64,000 bases of DNA from assembly GCA_964522525.1 (NCBI GenBank), contig CAZFWG010000015.1:3351-67350 (forward strand). The letters run 5' to 3'. The notes beneath the pieces are model-generated. The model saw only the letters and a program-made list of their open reading frames with translations. It ran no database searches and had not been told where the DNA came from. This DNA is from CAYUYV01 sp964522525. Its GTDB lineage: Bacteria > Pseudomonadota > Alphaproteobacteria > JAJFIK01. The translations under genes were made by a program, and so were the position numbers. Below are positions 1 to 7,364 of the stretch, one piece after another. Each line of letters opens with the position of its first letter. Position 1 is the stretch's first letter.

Positions 1-380
1 ACCAGTGTGCCGATCGCCAGGATGAATCCCAGCATCACGGCCTGATAGAAGCCGGGCGCGACGGGGAAGGTCATGAACAGGCTCAAGGAGCAGATCCCGC
101 CGATCACCGCGAGGGCGATCTCGACCAGGATGAAACGCTCCACCAGATGCAGCCCGATGAATTTGGAGAGATAGGACCCCACGCCCATGGCGAACATGAA
201 GAAGCCGATGGTGAGGGAAAACTGATAGACGGAATTGCCCAGCAGATAGCTCGACACGGTGCCGATGATCAGCTCATAGACGATTCCACACAGGGCCACG
301 ACGGCGATGGATACGAGAAGGATCGTCGCTTTGGCGGCCGGCAGATCCCGGTAATGCTCGTCGCTTGTATCGGCGGCCAT
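1..380 (-). CDS. Membrane-anchored SpeE-like polyamine aminopropyltransferase, N-terminal part only
   Basis: The gene runs off the left edge, so only the first ~126 codons are seen, read by reverse-complementing the start of the window. After a short polar N-terminus (MAADTSDEHYRDL) the protein is almost continuously hydrophobic, with four likely membrane segments. It carries the stretch VYELIIGTVSSYLLGN at about residues 34–49, followed by a glycine-rich segment with SYLSKF. This pattern is typical of the membrane half of SpeE-like proteins, in which a spermidine-synthase fold follows the transmembrane part. The catalytic domain is outside the window, so aminopropyltransferase activity is inferred from the family only. 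It lies 100 bp downstream of a lipoprotein gene on the same strand and may share its transcript. The start ATG has no strong ribosome binding site. Confidence 0.75.
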   Translation of the reverse strand, partial: MAADTSDEHYRDLPAAKATILLVSIAVVALCGIVYELIIGTVSSYLLGNSVYQFSLTIGFFMFAMGVGSYLSKFIGLHLVERFILVEIALAVIGGICSLSLFMTFPVAPGFYQAVMLGFILAIGTL

Positions 381-480
381 GGCTTGCACACCAGGAGTTT
401 TGGGGCAGCGGCCGACATCGCGAAGCGGTCTTCACGATGCGGGCCCCTGCGCGCCCTACAGGGATCACGTCAAACCCGGA

Positions 481-1098
481 TCATTTGCCGCGGGACGGGC
501 CACCGGAACGGGCGCGGCTGCGGGCATTTTGTGCCTGGGCCTGGCTCTGGCGATATTCCGAGGTCGACTTGATATTGCGGTTGTTGAACGATTCCGGACG
601 GATGCCGGCGGAGCGTTGCCGGTTCAGCAGATTGCCGATCAACGCACCGGCGAGGAAGCCGGTCGCGGCGCTGGCGAGCGGAAAGCCGGTGGACACGCCC
701 CCTTCTTCCGTGATGACCAGGCGATTGTTGACGGAATCGATCTCGATGGTGAACAAGGCATATTCTCCGATCCCGCCGGGTTCGCCGTCCCCGTTGGAAT
801 CCTTGAAGCCGTCGACGCTGCCATCGTTTTGCACATCAAATCCGATGGGGCTGCCGTAAAAGCGGGGATCCGCATTCGTGATCTGGGACAGATAGGTCTC
901 GAACTGCTGGAATTCGGCGGGGCCGGGCTCGGTGACGTTGTTGTCCCTGAGATAGGCGTCATATTCGACCATGGCCATCTCCGCCCGCTCGCCCACTTTC
1001 ACGAGATCCGGGCCGGGCTGGCGCGAGGTGCAGGCGGTAAGGGCGAGGGCCGCGACGGCGGTTGTGGCCCAAAGGCTCAGTTTCATCTGCTTCATCAT
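481..1098 (-). CDS. Putative lipoprotein with glycine-zipper-like segment
   Basis: 205 residues. The N-terminus is a lipoprotein signal peptide ending in the lipobox LTAC at about residues 20–23, so the mature protein should be lipidated and face the periplasm. A central acidic/Asn-rich part (DSNGDGEPGG) could bind a cation but is too short to call. Near residues 142–158 there is a small Gly/Ala-rich hydrophobic stretch (ATGFLAGALIGNLL), and the tail is basic and rich in Ser, Arg and Gln. GGAGGATT just before the ATG is a good ribosome binding site. It precedes the membrane SpeE-like gene on the same strand, and comparable small lipoproteins accompany such genes elsewhere, but I do not recognise a named family and no function is claimed. 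Confidence 0.75.
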   Translation of the reverse strand: MMKQMKLSLWATTAVAALALTACTSRQPGPDLVKVGERAEMAMVEYDAYLRDNNVTEPGPAEFQQFETYLSQITNADPRFYGSPIGFDVQNDGSVDGFKDSNGDGEPGGIGEYALFTIEIDSVNNRLVITEEGGVSTGFPLASAATGFLAGALIGNLLNRQRSAGIRPESFNNRNIKSTSEYRQSQAQAQNARSRARSGGPSRGK

Positions 1099-1155
1099 GT
1101 CAATCCTCCGTTCGAGAATGAGGGGGCGTCCGGCCGTGGGGGTACGGACGAAGCC

Positions 1156-2046
1156 CTAGTCCAGAATGCGGGCCCAGTGGACCTGCCGAACACCAACCCC
1201 GTAATAGTCCGTGAGCGCCCCCACTTCGCGGAACCCCGCCCGGGTCAGACTGTCGGTCGCGAGGCGGCTCAGATCGTCGGGCAGTTCCACGAACAAGGCT
1301 CGCGCGTCTTCCTTTTGGGCCGCGGCGATTTGCTCCTCAAGGCCCGAGATCCCGGCGCCATCTTCCGTCCAGGTCAGGCCGTAGCCGTCTTCGCTTTCGG
1401 GTGCTTCCTCAAAGCCTGTGAAGCGTAGCCCGTCTGACTCGGCCTCGAGGGGTGCCCCGCCCTTGAAAGAGGGGTTTTCAAGACCATAGATGATTTTACT
1501 TTCATCCGTATCATGATAGTGGGGAATGCGCAGTTCCTCCCGCGCGCCCAGTTGTTCATAAAAGGCCCGCGCCGGGGCATAGACATCTTCTCCATCTTCC
1601 TTGTAGTCCGATGTGGAGATGAAGAGCTTGCGCACGCCTTCGTTCCCCAGATGGTCGAGCAGGGCATCCATCATGAATTGGCCCACGCCCTTGCCCCGCG
1701 CGTCCTTGCGCACATAGGTCCAGGAAAGCCAGCGAATGTCCGGCACCGTCTCGTCGGCCACCGCGCCGGTCAGGCCCACGACCTCGCCATCCACTTCCGC
1801 CACGGCAACGCCTTCACATTGCCGTGCCGTGAGGGAGGCTTCGGCTTCTTCCGCGTCATCTTCGTCATGTTCCTCGATGATATCGAGAACGACGGGCAGA
1901 TCCTCCATGGTCATGGCCCGCAGGACGGGCTCCTCGGAGGAACCATGGGGCGACGGGGTATCGGGCCGCGCGTCGGCTTTGCCGGTCTCGGCGTCGCCAC
2001 CACCCAGAAGGCCGCCCAGAAGCCCGCCCTTTGAGAAAATTGCCAT
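1156..2046 (-). CDS. GNAT-family N-acetyltransferase
   Basis: 296 residues. After a Gly-rich, probably disordered N-terminus (about 1–40) comes a GNAT domain at about 41–195. The acetyl-CoA pyrophosphate-binding motif A is visible as VRKDARGKGVGQ at about residues 113–124, followed by the expected helix and a PARAFYEQLGA segment that matches motif B. The C-terminal ~100 residues are acidic and end in a second alpha/beta piece that could be a degenerate GNAT half. The enzyme should transfer an acetyl group from acetyl-CoA to an amine; the substrate cannot be told. It is probably monocistronic, transcribed away from the GST gene across a 270-bp divergent spacer. Confidence 0.85.
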   Translation of the reverse strand: MAIFSKGGLLGGLLGGGDAETGKADARPDTPSPHGSSEEPVLRAMTMEDLPVVLDIIEEHDEDDAEEAEASLTARQCEGVAVAEVDGEVVGLTGAVADETVPDIRWLSWTYVRKDARGKGVGQFMMDALLDHLGNEGVRKLFISTSDYKEDGEDVYAPARAFYEQLGAREELRIPHYHDTDESKIIYGLENPSFKGGAPLEAESDGLRFTGFEEAPESEDGYGLTWTEDGAGISGLEEQIAAAQKEDARALFVELPDDLSRLATDSLTRAGFREVGALTDYYGVGVRQVHWARILD

Positions 2047-2316
2047 CTGTATCGTTTCATCCCTTGGCCGCTGTTATGGGCGCTGACACTACACCCATTT
2101 TTCGCCCGCCCCAAGGTGTCGACTTGGTTATAAAACGCGGGGTTAGCGGGTCTTGCACCAAACATGGCGGATTGCCCCATGGTCCGGGACATGCAAGCAA
2201 AAACATCCGCGTGAATTCTCCGGTGCGGCCCCGTTCTGTGCCCGGGTTTATACACAGAATGCTGTCCATCCGTGCCATATGTGATCGTCTGCTCCACAAT
2301 CAGTTCAGGGTCCCCC

Positions 2317-2922
2317 ATGCGCCTCTTTGCCACTCCCCTGTCCCATTTTTCCCGGAAGGTCCGTCTGCTGCTCGATCATCTCGAGGTGGAATGCGAGATT
2401 GTCGATGTGGGCAATGTGGCGGACGCGGAACCGGCGATGTTTGCCGGCAATCCACTCATGAGTGTTCCGGTTCTCCAGGATGGGGACGTACAGCTGATCG
2501 AGTCCGATCTGATCGCGGCCCATCTTGCCCGTAAGTTCGACCCCGAGGATCGATATGGGGTGCTGACCGATGATCCGGATGCCCTCAACATGCGCAGCGT
2601 GATGAATGGCGTGATGGCTTCTGAAGTCCGATTGATCCTGGCGGAGCGCACGGGCCTCGATACGACGGCCTCGCCCTATTTCGATAAGGCCCGTCATGTG
2701 ATCGAGGCGGGCCTCGCGTGGCTTGAAGAACGCGCGGCATTCTTTACACCGAACACGCCTCGCTACCGCGAGTTCCACCTCGCCAGTCTTTGGGACCATC
2801 TCGCCTATTACGAGACCGTGCCCATGTCCTATCCGCTGCTCGCCGACACGGCGGCCACCCTTGGTGCACGTCCTGTTTTTCAGGAGACGGCGCCCCGTGT
2901 CTTGAGGCCGAAGCCTCAATAG
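2317..2922 (+). CDS. Glutathione S-transferase family protein
   Basis: 201 residues. The start at MRLFATPLSHFSRKV is chosen because it begins the first beta strand of the thioredoxin-like GST N-domain; an upstream ATG at 2272 would add 15 residues unlike the family. The N-domain covers about 1–80 with SVPVLQDGD (cis-proline loop) and IESDLIAAHLA (Glu-Ser pair that binds the glutathione gamma-glutamyl group). An all-helical C-domain follows. A Ser in the PLSHFSRKVR segment is the likely activating residue, as in several bacterial beta/SspA-like GSTs. The length is normal. The substrate is unknown, and a stress-response or dehalogenation role would be guesswork. Confidence 0.8.
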   Translation: MRLFATPLSHFSRKVRLLLDHLEVECEIVDVGNVADAEPAMFAGNPLMSVPVLQDGDVQLIESDLIAAHLARKFDPEDRYGVLTDDPDALNMRSVMNGVMASEVRLILAERTGLDTTASPYFDKARHVIEAGLAWLEERAAFFTPNTPRYREFHLASLWDHLAYYETVPMSYPLLADTAATLGARPVFQETAPRVLRPKPQ

Positions 2923-3171
2923 GCCGTGTCGGACGGGCGACGACCACGGGCGTTCTGGGGTAAGCCACGGGCCCCGCTATGCTCTGGCCTCGATGCCGCA
3001 GGTCCAAGGGCCTTGCTCCGCCGTTCGGCCCGCCTGACTCACACCGCAGATTTCCCCGGAAAGGTCCCTTCAAGGGGTTATGGCGTCTGGTTTCGGGGGC
3101 AAAGGGCTTGCGCGGCTCCTCCCGTTTAGGGCCTGTGCGCTGTCATTCCTCGCTAACGGATTCATCCCCGC

Positions 3172-3199
3172 TTGTGGACGGATTAAACCTGTTTAGGAT
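3172..3199 (+). promoter_or_regulatory. Possible sigma70-type promoter
   Basis: TTGTGG and TAGGAT are separated by 16 bp. The hexamers are only moderately close to consensus. The call rests on position: they open an AT-richer non-coding stretch that ends about 290 bp later at a hairpin terminator. Confidence 0.3.
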
Positions 3200-3488
3200 G
3201 TACGCATGCGGCGGGTTTCTTATCCAGAGTTGCATCCCTTTCGAGGGGTGTTTCTCCTTTGCAACGCTTGTCGATCTTTTCCGTCCAAGACGCAATTTCG
3301 GCTCTGGTCAATGTTGCGCAATTTTAATTTTCAGATTTTACTCCTTCTTACGGCCCCGATGGAGTTGGTGACGTCATGTCATCAGGTGGGGGCGGAACCG
3401 TTCACTTCATGGGGATGAATAAGAACGGGCCCGGATCGATGTGGCTCGACGGATTGTTGTGTCCGGTCGATCCGGGAAAAGACGTCAG

Positions 3489-3517
3489 GGGGCCCACCTT
3501 CAGAGGTGGGCTCCTTT
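3489..3517 (+). terminator. Hairpin terminator in intergenic region
   Basis: An 11-bp stem (one G·U pair), GGGGCCCACCT / AGGTGGGCTCC, closes a TCAG loop and is followed by TTTC. The U-tract is short, so termination may be partial. It lies far from the stop of the upstream GST gene (about 570 bp), which suggests it ends a separate transcript begun near 3200. Confidence 0.55.
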
Positions 3518-3972
3518 CAGGCATTGCTTGGTGTGCGTCCTATTCCGGGCACTGAGCAGGCAATTCCCCGTTTTTCCGACCGCGCAGACTTTTCATTCTT
3601 AATTCATCCGATTCCGGCTGCGGCCGTGGTCGCGTCTCTCTGGATCCTGAGGGATACCCGGAGCGTGTGTCTGGTGCGGATCATTGCCTCCCCGAGGCCG
3701 AAGGCCGATCTTCCCGTGACGGAAGAGTTGTTGCGGCGCCCGGAACACGCGGCCGAAGGGGCATCGCGGGCGCCGCCGCGAACATCTCGGGGGGCGGAAT
3801 TGTGATCGCCCTGTCGCCGGGGTTTGCTTGTCGAGTGGTTGGATTGGCCCTACTCCTTGTGCCTTAATGTTAACCGGACGACGGACACCTGACATGAGGG
3901 GTCCTTTGAAGCCGGAAACCAAAGAGCCCGGACGGCACTGCCTTCGGGCCAAGGGACGAGGAGGGGACGGCC

Positions 3973-5595
3973 ATGAGTTTCAGCACGCTTTATTATTTCG
4001 GGGACAGCCTGACCGATGGCGGCGGGTTCTTCGAGGTTTCGAGCGCCTTCATCGCCAATCTTGAGGCCGTGGTCGGGGCGCCCATTGACGGGCTCGCGCC
4101 GATCCCGCCAAGCCCCCCTTATGCCGAGCAGTTCTCGAACGGCCCTGTCTATTCTGAGGTCGCGCCGGCGCTTTTGGGGGTGTCGGACGACGCGGTCTTC
4201 AATTTCGCGATTGGCGGGGCCCAGGCCCTGGGCGAGACCCTGTTCGGACCGTTGGTTTTGGGCGGTCTGCCCGATCTGCCCTTTGATCCCTCGGCCGTCC
4301 TCGACCCGGCCATTCTGAACTTCGACATCGATCTGGGCGGTCAGGTGGGCCGGTTCCTGGAAACGGTCGCCGTCGCGCCGCCCCCGCCCGGATCGGCCGC
4401 GAGCCTCCTGATCGGTTTGAACGATTTCGGTGCCTTCGCGCCGACCAGTCCCGAGACCACCGTCGAAGAGGCGTTCGCGCTCGTCGCGGCGATCGTCAAC
4501 GCCAATATCGAAGCGGCGGCCACCTTCGCGGCCGCTGGCGTGGAAACGATCATCATCAATACCCTGCCCACGTCCTCCTTCTTCAACAGCAGCGCGCTTG
4601 CGCCGCCGGAGGAGACGGCCCTTGGCGATCTTGCCGTGGACGCCACCAATGCCGGTCTGGAACTGGGGGCGGCCCAGCTCGCCGCCGCCGGGATTGACGT
4701 ACGCATTGTCGATCTCAATGCCCTGACCGATGAGATCACGGCGGACCAGTCGACCTTCGGCTTCCAGGTCATCGACACGCCGGTGCTGCTCGGATCCGGG
4801 GTCTCGGTGGTGCCGAATCCGGCCCTTGATTTCGAGACCTTGCCGTTCGGAGTCGAGCAGGTGGCCTTTTTCGACTTCGTTCATTTCACCGCCAGTCTGC
4901 ATGGGGTGATCGGAGCCTTCACCGAAGCCTCCCTGACCTCCGACGTCACGATCCTGGGCGATGCCGATGATTTTGCCGCCGGCGGAAGCGGTGACGACCT
5001 GATCCTCACGGCGGGCGGCAACGATGTGATCACGTCCAATGGCGGCAATGACGTCGTGCTCGCCGGTCTCGGGGACGATGTGGTGATCACGGGATCCGGA
5101 TCGAACCTCGTTTCCGGGGGTTCCGGCGATGACCGGCTGATCGGGGGGTCCAATTCCGACGTGCTTGCCGGGGGGGCCGGCGATGACACGCTCTTCGCCG
5201 GGCGCGGCGCGGACGGTCTCATTGACGGGCTCGGCAGCGATCGGCTGTTCGGCGGCACCGGGGACGACGTCTTCCTGTTCACCCAGGCCGAGCTTGTTGG
5301 CGGTGACGGCATGGATTCGGATGTCTTCTACGGCGGGGCGGGCAACGACCAGCTCGTTCTGGCGCTTGATGCGGACACCCTCGCCATTGAAGAGGCCGCC
5401 TTCGCCGAAGCCGGTTTCATGCCCGGCGACACCTACAGCTTCGTGAGCTTCGATCTGACGATCCGGGGCATCGAAGATGTTGTGTTCACGGAAGGATTTG
5501 GCTTCGGCCTTGCCGATCCGGCCGGCGGCGATGTGTCGGTCACCGGTGATCTCGGCGATCGTCTTGCCGAAGCGGACCTGTTCGGTTTCGTCTGA
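3973..5595 (+). CDS. GDSL/SGNH hydrolase with C-terminal RTX calcium-binding repeats
   Basis: 540 residues. An SGNH-hydrolase domain (about 1–320) begins immediately with YYFGDSLTD, so the nucleophile is Ser12 in block I. Block III appears as LLIGLNDFG (Asn150) and block V as FFDFVHFTASLH (Asp301, His304). The second part (about 330–460) has repeated GGxGxDxxx nonapeptides such as GGSGDDLIL, GGAGDDTLF and GGTGDDVFL, which form calcium-binding beta rolls in RTX proteins. There is no N-terminal signal peptide, which fits export by type I secretion from a C-terminal signal. It is probably a secreted lipase/esterase; the ester hydrolysed is unknown. The start is set by GGAGGGG 8 nt upstream. No ABC exporter, membrane fusion protein or TolC is in the window. 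Confidence 0.88.
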   Translation: MSFSTLYYFGDSLTDGGGFFEVSSAFIANLEAVVGAPIDGLAPIPPSPPYAEQFSNGPVYSEVAPALLGVSDDAVFNFAIGGAQALGETLFGPLVLGGLPDLPFDPSAVLDPAILNFDIDLGGQVGRFLETVAVAPPPPGSAASLLIGLNDFGAFAPTSPETTVEEAFALVAAIVNANIEAAATFAAAGVETIIINTLPTSSFFNSSALAPPEETALGDLAVDATNAGLELGAAQLAAAGIDVRIVDLNALTDEITADQSTFGFQVIDTPVLLGSGVSVVPNPALDFETLPFGVEQVAFFDFVHFTASLHGVIGAFTEASLTSDVTILGDADDFAAGGSGDDLILTAGGNDVITSNGGNDVVLAGLGDDVVITGSGSNLVSGGSGDDRLIGGSNSDVLAGGAGDDTLFAGRGADGLIDGLGSDRLFGGTGDDVFLFTQAELVGGDGMDSDVFYGGAGNDQLVLALDADTLAIEEAAFAEAGFMPGDTYSFVSFDLTIRGIEDVVFTEGFGFGLADPAGGDVSVTGDLGDRLAEADLFGFV

Positions 5596-5625
5596 CGCCC
5601 GTTCCCTGTTCCCGAGGCGATGGGA

Positions 5626-5654
5626 TTGACATCCCGTTGCCTCCCTTCTAAGCC
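5626..5654 (+). promoter_or_regulatory. Putative promoter of the MATE leader transcript
   Basis: A perfect -35 hexamer TTGACA is followed after 17 bp by a weak -10 TAAGCC. Transcription would begin near 5661, just before the first hairpin of the structured leader. It lies 30 bp past the stop of the GDSL/RTX gene. Confidence 0.45.
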
Positions 5655-5660
5655 TCTCAG

Positions 5661-5847
5661 CCACGCCGTCATGAGGACGGCGTCTGGTGCCCTGACGAGC
5701 GAGGATGGACATGACCCGTTTCGTATCCGGAAATTGTCGCCCGACGGCGACAGCCGCTCGTGAAGGAGACAGCACCACAGCATGACGCCCCGTTAGGGAT
5801 CATCGCTTCGCCCTTCCGAGCCAATGAGCGCTCCGAAGGGTTTTTTT
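5661..5847 (+). ncRNA. Structured 5' leader upstream of MATE gene (candidate cis-regulatory RNA)
   Basis: Several helices can be drawn. Hairpin 1 is a perfect 8-bp stem 5663–5670/5676–5683 with an ATGAG loop. An outer stem TGGTGC 5685–5690 pairs with GCACCA 5772–5777 and encloses a perfect 7-bp stem 5695–5701/5755–5761. Inside that is a 6-bp hairpin 5736–5741/5746–5751 and possibly GGAT/ATCC (5703–5706/5725–5728). A terminator hairpin follows at 5811–5847. An AAGGAG at 5763–5768 lies between the outer and inner stems, 13 nt before a four-codon ORF (ATG at 5782). A multi-stem aptamer-like body followed by a terminator ahead of an exporter gene is the layout of a riboswitch or attenuator. It matches none of the riboswitch consensus sequences I could recall (guanidine, manganese, TPP, FMN, SAM, cobalamin, fluoride). 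It could instead be a free small RNA. Confidence 0.5.
5811..5847 (+). terminator. Rho-independent terminator/attenuator before MATE gene
   Basis: The stem CCCTTC-c-GAGC / GCTC-c-GAAGGG has one C·C mismatch and an 8-nt loop, and is followed by seven T residues. It lies 73 nt upstream of the MATE start, so any transcript from the upstream promoter must read through it to express the exporter. Confidence 0.75.
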
Positions 5848-5919
5848 GTCCCTGATCCATCTCTCCTTCGGTTTTGCGCTGTTGTCCTCAAACATCCGTT
5901 TGCCGAACGAGAGTGTGCC

Positions 5920-7308
5920 ATGACCGACCGAGACAGAGCCTGGACATCCGAACTGAGCATCTTGTTGAAGCTCGGTCTGCCCATGGCCATGACCCAGCTC
6001 ATCCAGTTCTCCGTACAGACGATCGATATCGTCATGATCGGTCGTCTGGGTGCGGAACCGCTTGCGGCTTCATCCCTGGGGCAAGTCTTCTACCATATCA
6101 TGTGGCTCACCGCGCTGGGGCCGGCCATGGCCGTTGCGCCGATGGTCTCCCAGTCCCTGGGTGCCAATACGGACAATCGCGAAGACGTCCGTCTTTCGGT
6201 CCGCATGGGGTTGTGGGTGGTCTTCATGACCTTCCCGATTGCCGTGGCAATCCTGTCCTTTACGGAGGAAATCGCCCTGGTCCTGCGCCAGCCGGCGGTG
6301 GTCGCCGAAGGTGCGGCGCCTTATGTTCTGGCGCTCACGCCGGGGCTGCCCTTCGCCCTTGGCGTCCTGATCCTTCGTAATTTCCTGGCCGCGATCGAAA
6401 GAACGCAGGCTCCTCTCTTGATCGTTGTCATGACGACGGCGCTCAACGCGTTCCTCAACTATCTCTTGATCTATGGTTCCTGGGGCGCGCCGGAACTGGG
6501 TCTGATCGGCGCGGGCATCGCCTCGTCCCTGGCCCACGCCATCGGCTTTTTTGCCCTTGTCCTCTATATCGGCCGGGAGAAGGTGGCGCGTCAATTCGAT
6601 CTCTTTGCGGATTTTCTCCAGGTGGATCGTGCGCGTCTTTCCGAGGTCATCCGTCTGGGCTGGCCCATCGGTGTCACGACGGGGTTTGAGTTCCTGTTGT
6701 TCGGCGCGGCCGTCTTTCTGATGGGGCTTATCGGCGTTGCCGAAATGGCCGCCTATCAGGTCGTCCTCAACGTGGCGGCGATCGCCTTCATGATTCCCCT
6801 GGGCCTGTCCCTGGCGGGGTGCGTGCGGATCGGCCTTGCCGCCGGTGCCGGCGACCGGGCGCGCGCCCGGAATATCGCCGTGCTGACGGTCATCATCAGC
6901 GCGGTGGGGATCATGATCGTGGCGGTTCCCATGGTCGCCATGCCCGAAAGCATTGCCGCGCTCTATCTCAATACGGTGGAACCGGGCAACCGGCCCGTCG
7001 CGGCCTTGATCATCGCCTTCCTGCCCATCGCGGGGGCCTTTGCCCTTTTTGATGCCACCCAGGTTGCGGCCAACCAGTGCCTGCGCGGCTTGAAGGATGT
7101 GCGGCGGCCCATGGTCCTGACCGCGATCAGCTATTGGGCCATTGGCTTTCCGTTCGCGGCGGGCCTCGGTCTGGGAACACCATTGGGGGCCGTCGGGGTC
7201 TGGTGGGGACTGCTCGCGGGTCTGGCCAGCGCCGCCGTGCTGCTCGGGTGGCGCCTGTGGACCATCACGAGCCTCCCAAAGCGCGCTGTCCTGATATCGA
7301 GTCGTTAA
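5920..7308 (+). CDS. MATE-family multidrug efflux transporter
   Basis: 462 residues from MTDRDRAWTSE. An earlier in-frame ATG at 5824 sits inside the terminator hairpin and would add unrelated residues, so it is rejected. About twelve hydrophobic segments are arranged as two six-helix halves. Family features include the first-helix sequence PMAMTQLIQFSVQTIDIVMIG and ARSRARNIA-like basic loops between halves. It should export cationic drugs, dyes or metabolites across the inner membrane in exchange for Na+ or H+. Expression is probably controlled by the structured, attenuated leader just upstream. It is one of two MATE genes in this window; the other is at 15651–17003. The substrate is unknown. 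Confidence 0.88.
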   Translation: MTDRDRAWTSELSILLKLGLPMAMTQLIQFSVQTIDIVMIGRLGAEPLAASSLGQVFYHIMWLTALGPAMAVAPMVSQSLGANTDNREDVRLSVRMGLWVVFMTFPIAVAILSFTEEIALVLRQPAVVAEGAAPYVLALTPGLPFALGVLILRNFLAAIERTQAPLLIVVMTTALNAFLNYLLIYGSWGAPELGLIGAGIASSLAHAIGFFALVLYIGREKVARQFDLFADFLQVDRARLSEVIRLGWPIGVTTGFEFLLFGAAVFLMGLIGVAEMAAYQVVLNVAAIAFMIPLGLSLAGCVRIGLAAGAGDRARARNIAVLTVIISAVGIMIVAVPMVAMPESIAALYLNTVEPGNRPVAALIIAFLPIAGAFALFDATQVAANQCLRGLKDVRRPMVLTAISYWAIGFPFAAGLGLGTPLGAVGVWWGLLAGLASAAVLLGWRLWTITSLPKRAVLISSR

Positions 7309-7364
7309 ATTTCTCGTGTGATCGGCTACACTGGCGGCAGATATACACAAGACAGGATAAAGCC

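Larger units (their letters stand above)
2923..3972. other. Long intergenic region
   Basis: About 1,050 bp between the GST gene and the GDSL/RTX gene, with no recognisable protein gene on either strand. 2923–3170 is ordinary GC-rich spacer. From about 3,180 to 3,380 the base composition drops (T-rich runs such as attttaattttcag) and the stretch ends at a hairpin with terminator shape. The remainder (3556–3972) holds only low-quality overlapping short ORFs and ends in the GGAGGGG ribosome binding site of the next gene. A 59-codon ORF (3376–3555) runs through the terminator hairpin and shows no family resemblance, so it is not called. Confidence 0.5.

Noticed and set aside
3376..3555. 59-codon ORF in the intergenic region
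   Set aside because: Reads straight through a hairpin terminator and has no similarity to known small proteins.
5692..5764. Hammerhead-ribozyme-like core (CTGACGA ... GAA around a five-pair stem) in the MATE leader
   Set aside because: The cleavage triplet and stem III are absent (only GGAGAC separates GAA from the closing stem), and a perfect 7-bp alternative helix uses part of the same bases.
3850..5778. 642-codon open frame on the minus strand opposite the GDSL/RTX gene
   Set aside because: A high-GC shadow frame with no family resemblance; the plus-strand gene has clear catalytic and RTX motifs.
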